NCBI GenBank assembly: GCA_018663485.1
Contig: JABJQI010000060.1
Location: 1-16,707, forward strand
Length of the DNA stretch: 16,707 nt
Reading direction: 5' to 3'
Source of the DNA: Opitutia bacterium
Lineage (GTDB): Bacteria; Verrucomicrobiota; Verrucomicrobiia; Opitutales; Coraliomargaritaceae
Within the stretch, counting starts at the first letter, position 1, and the number at the start of each line of letters is the position of its first letter. This document shows positions 7,191 to 13,426 of this stretch, in pieces. The notes below the pieces were generated by a model. The model was given only the letters and a program-made list of their open reading frames with translations, searched no databases and was not told the DNA's origin. The translations under genes were made by a program, and so were the position numbers.

Positions 7191-7383
7191 TCCTAAAAAG
7201 AGTAGTTAGAAGATAGGAGTCAGAAGTTAGTCCCAGATGGTCAGTCTATTTACAACTGAGACGAACGTCGCCTTCCGAGCACAGCGACACTCAACCGAAG
7301 GGCGAAGCCAAATGGCGACTTTATCGCGTTTCTTAAGTCGCTGAATAAGAATACCTAACTTCTATCTACTAACTCCTTTTAAT
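7191..7383. repeat. Spacer with nested inverted repeats
   Basis: Imperfect terminal arms occupy 7209-7230 and 7355-7376; 17 of 22 bases are complementary, both rich in the word TTAGAAG or its complement. Inside lie GTCGCC (7267-7272) facing GGCGAC (7314-7319), and CCTTC (7271-7275) facing GAAGG (7297-7301). The whole spacer between the aminopeptidase and the deaminase genes could thus fold as one long hairpin. It resembles a small non-coding mobile repeat. It might also shape mRNA stability if the two genes are co-transcribed. Confidence 0.5.
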
Positions 7384-8379
7384 ATGCATCCTCCGATTCC
7401 GCCAAAGACTGCTGACTTCATTCGGCGTCTTCCCAAAACTGAAACGCACTTACACATTGAAGGAGCGTTACCGCATCAACTGTTGCAGCAGCTTGACCCC
7501 GAGCAGTTTAGCGAGCCTCAGGCGTGTTGGGCGCAGGATTTCAGGTGGCAGTGCTTTGAGGATTTTGAGCATCACTTGATCGAGCATGCGATGCAGTGGT
7601 TCACTACGCCGGAGCGCTATTACGAAGCGGCTAAAGTGATTTTCGAAGGGCAACTTGCGCATAATGTGCGTTATGTGGAAACTTCGTTTCATGCCGGCAT
7701 GATTCAATTCATTGATATTCCGGGGCCGGAAATCTTGGCGGCGATTCGTAGTGCGGTGCCTGCCGGGATGGAAGTGCGGGTATTCATGGGCATGGCGCGT
7801 AATTCTTACAACGAGGTGTTGGCTCCCGTGCTGGAGGAATGTGTGCATTGGGGCGGTCTAGCGGGACTCGACCTGCACGGGGTTGAATATTTACCTTTGG
7901 AAGAGTGGACGCCCAAGCTGTGGGCCAGGGCGCGGGATGCGGGGTTGGAGATGAAGGCGCATGCCGGTGAATTTGGTCCGGCCTCCAATGTTCGTGAAGC
8001 GATTGAAGTCCTAGGCGTACGTCGTATCCAACATGGCGTGCGTGCGATCGAGGACGATTCCGTGGTGGACTTAGCAATTGAGAGTGGCACGACCTTTGAT
8101 GTCTGCCCGATCAGCAACGTGAAGCTCAATGTGGTGCAGGAGCTCGAAGCGCATCCGATCCGTCAGTTGGTGGACCGTGGCGTGCGCTGCACGATTAGCA
8201 CGGATGACCCTTTTTCCTTTGGTAACAATGTCGAAGATGAGTATGCGGCATTGAGTGCTGGCCTAAAGTTCAGCCATGTCGAGCTCGCGCAGATTGCCAA
8301 GAATGGCTTCGCAGTAGCGCTAGTGGATGAGGCGATACGTGCACAATGGATTGCTGAAGTGGACGTGGTGGTGGAGTAA
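7384..8379 (+). CDS. Adenosine deaminase-family hydrolase (adenosine or adenine deaminase)
   Basis: This 331-residue protein belongs to the adenosine/AMP deaminase branch of the amidohydrolase fold, zinc enzymes that deaminate purines. All catalytic positions are visible: His22 and His24 in KTETHLHIEGAL, His193 and catalytic Glu196 in KAHAGEFGP, His217 in IQHGVR, Asp274 and Asp275 in ISTDDPFSFG, plus the family motif VCPISNVKLN. Length is standard. Whether adenosine, adenine or a modified purine is the substrate cannot be read from the motifs; adenosine is the default expectation. The product would enter purine salvage in the cytoplasm. The ATG at 7384 lies just after the right arm of the spacer inverted repeat and has no clear ribosome binding site. 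The gene converges on zntB. A purine link to the NCS1 carrier upstream is conceivable but unproven. Confidence 0.9.
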   Translation: MHPPIPPKTADFIRRLPKTETHLHIEGALPHQLLQQLDPEQFSEPQACWAQDFRWQCFEDFEHHLIEHAMQWFTTPERYYEAAKVIFEGQLAHNVRYVETSFHAGMIQFIDIPGPEILAAIRSAVPAGMEVRVFMGMARNSYNEVLAPVLEECVHWGGLAGLDLHGVEYLPLEEWTPKLWARARDAGLEMKAHAGEFGPASNVREAIEVLGVRRIQHGVRAIEDDSVVDLAIESGTTFDVCPISNVKLNVVQELEAHPIRQLVDRGVRCTISTDDPFSFGNNVEDEYAALSAGLKFSHVELAQIAKNGFAVALVDEAIRAQWIAEVDVVVE

Positions 8380-8512
8380 CTAATTTCGTGGGCTGGTTTT
8401 AAGACGCCATTTGTCTGCCTATTTGAGCTGGCTAATGCGACTCAGAGTGAATCAGATTTCGATTCTTGATTGATCGATTAAGCGCATGGCTTGCAGTGCT
8501 CTGGTTTAAGGA

Positions 8513-9493
8513 TTAAAACCACTTTAGCTTTTTGAAGAGCAGAATCTGCAATGAGATGATGCCTACGAGTATGGCGCAGAACAGGTAAAAGGCATAGCCG
8601 TTGTCTGAGCCAGGGATGCCGCCGACATTGATGCCGAGTAGGCCGGTTAGGAAGCCCAGAGGTAGAAAGATGGCTGCGATGACTGACAGCATATACATAT
8701 TCTTATTCATCTTGTCAGATAACGCATTTGTCAGTTCGTCTTTGATGATCTGGGCGCGTTCACGCATCGTATCCAAGTCTTCGATATAACGGATTACGTG
8801 ATCGAGCGACTCCTGTAAGTGACGCTTGTCCATCTGACTCAACCACGCTTGCTCGGAAGTGCGCAGATGCGCGATGACATCGCGTTGCGGAGCAATATAA
8901 CGCCGATACATAATCGTCTCTTTGCGGATCGAGGTAATCTCAGCACGATTCTCTGCATCAGGATCCTCCATGACTTGCTCTTCGGTAACATCCAATCGAT
9001 CATCCAAGTCTGAGAAAATAGGCTCCATTCGCTCAAACAGTCGTGCACTCAATGTGGTAATAAATTCACCGGAGGTTTTCGGTCCTCGGCCTGATTTTAA
9101 GCATTCGTAGATGTCAGTGATTGCTTTGAGAGGTCGACGTTGCAGCGTAATGATTCGCGATTGATCGATCCAGATGCGAAGCGAAACCATGTCCTCTGGT
9201 TCAGCATTTTTATTGAGATTAATCCCGCGCAGAATTAGCAACATGCCTTGCTCGAATTCTAATATTCGGGGACGTGTTTCCTCTGCAAGCAACGCATCCA
9301 AAATGATTGGATCTAGATAAATTAGTTCCTGCTCCAACCATTCCCGACTCCCAGGGGCATTTACATCGAGGTGCACCCAAGCTAATGTATCTTCCGCTAG
9401 TATGCACTTTGTAATCGCATCGTCGGTCAATGCGACGCCTTGGCCAGTGTTGTCTATTTGATGTGCGAGTAGGATGCCTGGATTATGATTCAT
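8513..9493 (-). CDS. zntB: ZntB-like CorA-family divalent cation transporter
   Basis: This 326-residue protein has the CorA/ZntB plan: a long cytoplasmic N-terminal domain with helical stalk, then two C-terminal membrane helices (about residues 267-288 and 301-319). The signature between them reads GIN (287-289) followed by VGGIPG, as in ZntB rather than the GMN-F of magnesium CorA; the preceding MLSVIAAIFLPLGFLTGLLG is also typical. ZntB proteins form pentamers in the inner membrane and move Zn2+ (import driven by protons in E. coli ZntB, according to later work). The substrate here is inferred from family only. Its ATG at 9493 lies within the end of the upstream mscS gene (11-bp overlap), implying one transcript. 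It ends the five-gene block that begins with rimK. Confidence 0.9.
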   Translation of the reverse strand: MNHNPGILLAHQIDNTGQGVALTDDAITKCILAEDTLAWVHLDVNAPGSREWLEQELIYLDPIILDALLAEETRPRILEFEQGMLLILRGINLNKNAEPEDMVSLRIWIDQSRIITLQRRPLKAITDIYECLKSGRGPKTSGEFITTLSARLFERMEPIFSDLDDRLDVTEEQVMEDPDAENRAEITSIRKETIMYRRYIAPQRDVIAHLRTSEQAWLSQMDKRHLQESLDHVIRYIEDLDTMRERAQIIKDELTNALSDKMNKNMYMLSVIAAIFLPLGFLTGLLGINVGGIPGSDNGYAFYLFCAILVGIISLQILLFKKLKWF

Positions 9494-10463
9494 GGTTTGA
9501 GGTAATACTTACGTCGGAGCTTTTCAGGTGTAGATCGCGCTGGGGAAATGGAATCTCAATCTCATTTGCTTTAAATTTACGCCAGATTTCAAACATGACT
9601 TGGCTTTGCGTTTTCCAACGCCCTCCAGTGACATCTGCAATCCAAAGATGAAGGATGAAATCAACCGAACTATCGCCAAAATTTCTTAAGTAACAAAAAG
9701 GTGCGGGGTCTGAAATGCAAAGTGGGTTCTCAGTTGCAGCTTCTAGAATGAGGTCATGTGCTTTCTGAATATCTGATCCATACGCGACACCGATCGGTAT
9801 TTCGATCCGTCCTTTAGTGTCACTGTAGGTCCAGTTGACCACTCGGTTGGTAATGAAATCTTCATTCGGAACCATCACTTCTTTACCATCAAAGGTCTCA
9901 ATTACCGTGAAGCGTGCACTCGATCTGCGGATGAAGCCAGTCGTGCCATCTCCCATCTCGACTAAGTCATCTTGCTCCACCGATTTTTCCATCAGTAATA
10001 TAATTCCACTGATAAAATTAGACGCGATTTTTTGTAAGCCAAAACCTAAACCTATGCCCAAGGCCCCACTGAAAATTTTTAGTGTGGTGAGGTCAATACC
10101 AAGCATGTCCAACGCCAATAAGAACGAAATGAAGTAGATCGCGATTTGCGAAGCCTTCATCGCCAAAGCTCGATTTGCCGCGCGCATTCGACTAAGCTGA
10201 TTGATGCGCACATCTACAAGGTCGGAGATAATGGCTGCGGACCAGAACAGCAGCACGAGTATCAATGTTGACTTAAAGACCCCATATAAACTGAACTCAT
10301 GCTCGGCTATCTTGAACGATAGCTTGTCGGTATCAGTATACGATTTGATTACTTCAAAATAGCCGCTTGCTCCGAGTGCTACCACCATCGCAAGGAGAAT
10401 GAACATCAACCATTTAGCCAAATGGGCTTTGGGCTTAATAATTTTGAGCCAAAACTGTTTCAT
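9483..10463 (-). CDS. MscS-family mechanosensitive channel
   Basis: This 326-residue membrane protein has likely helices at about 17-35, 62-82 and 104-125, followed by the pore-lining TM3 segment (about 128-160: IFSGALGIGLGFGLQKIASN, then FISGIILL). The MscS beta domain follows, with VEMGDGTTGFIRR and VMVPNEDFITNRVVNW, then the C-terminal alpha/beta cage, ending with the classic EIEIPFPQRDLHL. These channels open when membrane tension rises after hypo-osmotic shock and release ions and solutes. Length is close to E. coli MscS (286 residues) plus a short N-terminal extension. It lies 70 bp after the retropepsin-like gene and overlaps zntB, so it is probably co-transcribed with the rimK group. 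No ribosome binding site is apparent before its ATG. Confidence 0.93.
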   Translation of the reverse strand: MKQFWLKIIKPKAHLAKWLMFILLAMVVALGASGYFEVIKSYTDTDKLSFKIAEHEFSLYGVFKSTLILVLLFWSAAIISDLVDVRINQLSRMRAANRALAMKASQIAIYFISFLLALDMLGIDLTTLKIFSGALGIGLGFGLQKIASNFISGIILLMEKSVEQDDLVEMGDGTTGFIRRSSARFTVIETFDGKEVMVPNEDFITNRVVNWTYSDTKGRIEIPIGVAYGSDIQKAHDLILEAATENPLCISDPAPFCYLRNFGDSSVDFILHLWIADVTGGRWKTQSQVMFEIWRKFKANEIEIPFPQRDLHLKSSDVSITSNHES

Positions 10464-10533
10464 ACAAAGTGTCGATTGATTCTTAGATAAATATCTACCA
10501 TGTCTTTAATGGTGCTCTCACTAATGCGTTTTT

Positions 10534-10977
10534 TCAAACAGACGAATCGATTTGAGCTGGCTTGTTGGGCGTTACCCAATGATCGACCGAAGAATCTACT
10601 AGGAATGGGCCGCTTAATGTTTCGCGACCCAGCAGCATGCGATGAATCATATTTTTGCGGCACACTAGATTGACTAATATCCGTTGCTCGACATGACCCA
10701 AGCGTAAGGTTGTTTCCACAAAAATGCGATCGTGGCCTTGCCCCGCGCTACTGCGGACGCGCTTGCGCAATTGTATCGGCTCTTCGAGTGTAAGAAGTCG
10801 CTTTTGTTTACGATCTAAGCGCACGGTGAAGCGCACGCGTTCGCCGGGTAACTCGATGATCTCGCCGCAATCAATTGCACTGCTCTTTGCGCCAGTGTCT
10901 GCTTTGGCACGTATGCGAAGGCCCCAGTCGGGTAATTCGACCCATTCGCGCCAGCCAATAGTTGTTTTCGATTTCAT
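10534..10977 (-). CDS. Retropepsin-like aspartic protease (ATP-dependent zinc protease/RimB-type family)
   Basis: This 147-residue protein matches the small family often labelled 'ATP-dependent zinc protease' (PF05618/DUF785), whose fold is predicted to be that of retroviral-type aspartic proteases. The catalytic motif DTGA is at 27-30 (IRAKADTGAKSSAID), and a second conserved stretch, MLLGRETLSGPFLVD, is near residues 113-127. Members commonly neighbour RimK ligases. In Pseudomonas the RimB protein of this type is reported to work against RimK by trimming glutamates from ribosomal protein S6; I recall this and cannot verify it here. Its ATG overlaps the stop of the AstE-like gene by 4 bp (ATGA), so translation is coupled. 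The inferred job is processing or reversing the modification made by the adjacent RimK. Confidence 0.85.
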   Translation of the reverse strand: MKSKTTIGWREWVELPDWGLRIRAKADTGAKSSAIDCGEIIELPGERVRFTVRLDRKQKRLLTLEEPIQLRKRVRSSAGQGHDRIFVETTLRLGHVEQRILVNLVCRKNMIHRMLLGRETLSGPFLVDSSVDHWVTPNKPAQIDSSV

Positions 10978-12050
10978 GCGTCGTCTTCTAATTCAGTTAC
11001 CGTTATGTTGGTTGCCAGCTGAGAGCGAATGTCCGTCTCAATAGTGCCTGCTTCCAGACCGTCGATGCTTGCCTCCATCTTGCGCTGCGAATGCTTCGTG
11101 TTGTGGAGCGCAATGTGCACGACTGGATCGCCGGGGCCCACTGCGGGCATAGTCGTCATGCCCATCACGATGCCATCGTGTGGACTGCGAATGACTTCTT
11201 TTTCCATACCTAGTAAACTCGTGCTGCTGGCCACTGCTTGACCTTTGACGACTGCTTCGCCGGGAGCGACGTGGAAGTGTAGGAAGCCGCCTGTTTCCGA
11301 ACGAATCCAACGTGTTTCCTTAACCACCACTTGATGGGGCGGTGCTACGTAGGCATCGCTGTCGGTCATCTCTAGTTCGTGTAAGACATTGACGATGCCG
11401 CGAGTTGTTAAATCCTGAACCGCTGGTTCGACTTTCCATACTTCGCCTGCTTCGAGCACGATGGTCGGACAACCCGCTTTCACCGATTCCTTACGCAGCG
11501 AACAGTCAGGGCCAGTACCATTGACGATCACTTCGCAGCCGAAGGCTTTCGCAAGGCGCTCGCAATCGGCATTGTCACAGTCGGCACGCACGTTTGGGAA
11601 GTTTGTGCGTCGTACTGCTGCGGTATGTAAATCGACGATGTAATCGCAGCGAGCGACCACTTCGCTAAAGATCAACTTCGCCAAGCGTGCGCTTAAGCTA
11701 CCAGCCGCGCTACCGGGGAAGCATCGGTTTAGATCACGCCGATCGGGGCTGTAGCGACTGTGCCGCTCAAAGCCCATGATGTTCAACACTGGCACGAGTA
11801 TTAATGTACCACGCTTTAACTCAAAAGGTGGTTCTTGAATAATGCCACGAATGGCACCAGTTCCGTTGATCTCATCGCCATGCAGTGCGCCAGTAATTCC
11901 CAGTACGGGGCCAGGCTCGGCGGCCCGCCAAACCATCAGCGGTAGGTTGATGTTGGCACCGCTAAAGCTCTTACCCACTTGGAGTTGTAAGCGCTTGCGT
12001 TGACCAAGGGCAATTTCCTGAGTGCCCCAAACTCCGACATCGAGGCTCAT
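10974..12050 (-). CDS. Succinylglutamate desuccinylase/aspartoacylase-family zinc hydrolase
   Basis: This 358-residue protein belongs to the AstE/AspA group of M14-fold zinc enzymes, which cleave amide bonds next to an acidic amino acid. Predicted zinc ligands are His57 and Glu60 in GALHGDEINGTGA and His142 in YIVDLHTAA. The carboxylate-binding signature is RRDLNRCFPG (104-113). The likely catalytic glutamate is in IVLEAGE (Glu200 or Glu203). The C-terminal third (about 245-315, including GGFLHFHVAPGEAVVKGQ) is the beta-rich, lipoyl-like domain of the family. No other arginine-succinyltransferase pathway gene is nearby, so true AstE function is unlikely. It overlaps rimK and the retropepsin-like gene by 4 bp each. 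The likely role is hydrolysis of a glutamyl or other acidic amide produced or used by the RimK system. Confidence 0.88.
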   Translation of the reverse strand: MSLDVGVWGTQEIALGQRKRLQLQVGKSFSGANINLPLMVWRAAEPGPVLGITGALHGDEINGTGAIRGIIQEPPFELKRGTLILVPVLNIMGFERHSRYSPDRRDLNRCFPGSAAGSLSARLAKLIFSEVVARCDYIVDLHTAAVRRTNFPNVRADCDNADCERLAKAFGCEVIVNGTGPDCSLRKESVKAGCPTIVLEAGEVWKVEPAVQDLTTRGIVNVLHELEMTDSDAYVAPPHQVVVKETRWIRSETGGFLHFHVAPGEAVVKGQAVASSTSLLGMEKEVIRSPHDGIVMGMTTMPAVGPGDPVVHIALHNTKHSQRKMEASIDGLEAGTIETDIRSQLATNITVTELEDDA

Positions 12051-13246
12051 GATGTGTGTCTTTCGGTAATTGGTGTAGTTGGCAGTGGCTTTAGCTTACG
12101 GCGCTTTTTTGGATGGTCGGGAATCAGCTCTTTCATGTGATCGGAGCGACCATAGCAGAGCAGAGAGTCATCCGCTTCTAGCACGCGAGTGCCTTTAGGG
12201 TTTGAAATAACCGAACGCCCACGTCGCAACGTGAGTACCACTACATCTTGCTGCCGCAAGCCAGTTGCTTCGATTGTCATGCCAACGAATTTACTACTTT
12301 CGGGGATGTTGATGTCTGCGACGCCATAACCGCGGCTCACTGTGAGACGTTGGCGAATATCAATTTCAGGAAATTTTACTTGATCTGCGATGTAGTCGAT
12401 CACCGCGCCAGCGATATCTAGGCCAGTGGCACACTCGATTCCTTCGAAGCCAGGTGACGAGTTAACTTCCATCACTTGCGGGCCCATAGCTCCTTCGAGC
12501 ATGTCAACGCCACAGACGCGTAGGCCCATGATCTGAGCGGCCCGTACTGCCGCCTCTGCGTAAGCGGGATCTAGATCAATGGCTTCTGCTTTACCGCCTC
12601 GGTGGACATTACTGCGAAACTCCTGGCCCTGGGCGGTGCGACGAATCGCTGCGACCACACGATCGCCGATGACAAATGCACGAACGTCCTTACCTTTACT
12701 TTCGGCAACGAATTTTTGCAGCAAGACTTGCTGGTTCGTGCTGTGTAAGGTCTCTACGATCGCCTTCGCGATTTCCGGCTTATCTGCGAGAATTACGCCA
12801 ACACCTTGAGTGCCTTCAAGTAGTTTAATAATTACGGGCGCACCGCCGACGCGCTCCAATGCTTCTTGCACGTCTCGCTTGTCGTGAACGTAAGCAGTCC
12901 GCGGGATGCCGATATCGTGGCGTGAGAGGATCTGTAAACTTCTTAACTTATCACGTGAATTACTGATGCCAGCGGACGTGTTTGGAGTGTAGATATCCAT
13001 TTGCTCGAATTGGCGAACCACTGCGGTGCCATAGCGCGTCAGCGAGGTGCCTATTCGTGGTAGGATGGCGTCGGGCGTATCAATCTGCGAGCCACGATAA
13101 TAAAGGTCTGGTTCGCCATGAGCGAGTTCGAGCGTCAACCGCGTGGTATTTAGGACTTTAACGGAATGATTCCGTACTTTGGCTGCCTCAATCAGGCGCA
13201 GAGTGGAATAGCATTTAGGCGCGCAGGATAAAATTGATAGTTTCAC
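12047..13246 (-). CDS. rimK: RimK-type alpha-L-glutamate ligase with C-terminal TrkA-C/RCK_C domain
   Basis: Residues 1-300 align almost without gaps with E. coli RimK, the ATP-grasp enzyme that adds glutamates to the C-terminus of ribosomal protein S6. Shared landmarks are LPRIGTSLTRYGTAVVRQFE, SRDKLRSLQILSR (Lys100), IIKLLEGTQGVGVIL (Lys141), FRSNVHRGG, and the Mg ligands Asp248, Glu260 and Asn262 in GVDML and VMEVNSSPGFEGIE, at the same numbers as in E. coli. E. coli RimK stops near 300; here about 100 more residues follow. Positions 306-376 (YGVADINIPESSKFVGMTI...DDSLLCYGRSDHMKEL) read as a TrkA-C/RCK_C domain, a module that senses nucleotides or ions in potassium systems. A basic tail (KKRRKLKPL) ends the protein. 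The start is GTG, fixed by the match of MKLSILS to the E. coli N-terminus. Substrate (S6, or free polyglutamate) is not shown here. Confidence 0.93.
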   Translation of the reverse strand: MKLSILSCAPKCYSTLRLIEAAKVRNHSVKVLNTTRLTLELAHGEPDLYYRGSQIDTPDAILPRIGTSLTRYGTAVVRQFEQMDIYTPNTSAGISNSRDKLRSLQILSRHDIGIPRTAYVHDKRDVQEALERVGGAPVIIKLLEGTQGVGVILADKPEIAKAIVETLHSTNQQVLLQKFVAESKGKDVRAFVIGDRVVAAIRRTAQGQEFRSNVHRGGKAEAIDLDPAYAEAAVRAAQIMGLRVCGVDMLEGAMGPQVMEVNSSPGFEGIECATGLDIAGAVIDYIADQVKFPEIDIRQRLTVSRGYGVADINIPESSKFVGMTIEATGLRQQDVVVLTLRRGRSVISNPKGTRVLEADDSLLCYGRSDHMKELIPDHPKKRRKLKPLPTTPITERHTS

Positions 13247-13426
13247 TGCTCAGATAGCATCCTTTCTTTTTAGAAAGAAAAGCTAAATATGCGCTATTGG
13301 CTAGCTGGCCCTGAATTTAATTTTACTTAGGAGGCAGGACATCCCTGTCCATCATCACTTGTACGAGAGGCGAATGAACGGGGCAGGGGTATTTCGTCTT
13401 CTATCGGTCGCCTTTGGCACTCGGTT
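13247..13426. other. Spacer between polA and rimK with two hairpins
   Basis: Two palindromes lie downstream of polA on the reverse strand. One is GGACA-TCCC-TGTCC (13337-13350). The other is CTTTCT-TTTT-AGAAAG (13262-13277), only 15 bp upstream of the rimK start, where its reverse strand also supplies an AAAGGA purine run. Neither is a textbook terminator. The second could influence translation initiation of rimK. The rimK promoter should be in this interval, but no clear -35/-10 pair was found. Confidence 0.45.

Noticed and set aside
8380..8512. Intrinsic terminator between the convergent deaminase and zntB genes
   Set aside because: Only a 5-bp AATCA/TGATT stem without a T-run was found. 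Not enough to call a terminator.
10460..10663. 67-codon minus-strand frame overlapping the retropepsin-like gene
   Set aside because: It is in another frame of a well-supported gene, has no recognisable domain, and merely fills the gap to mscS.
10974..12050. True arginine-catabolic AstE
   Set aside because: Only the hydrolase family matches. No other arginine succinyltransferase pathway gene is nearby, and the overlap with rimK points to another role.
13243..13260. Five-codon reading frame (ATG to TGA) on the minus strand whose stop overlaps the rimK GTG start
   Set aside because: The purine run AAAGG abuts its ATG with no spacing, so it is unlikely to be translated. The same run is about 13 nt from the GTG, a little long. 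Probably chance; rimK start is fixed by alignment with E. coli.
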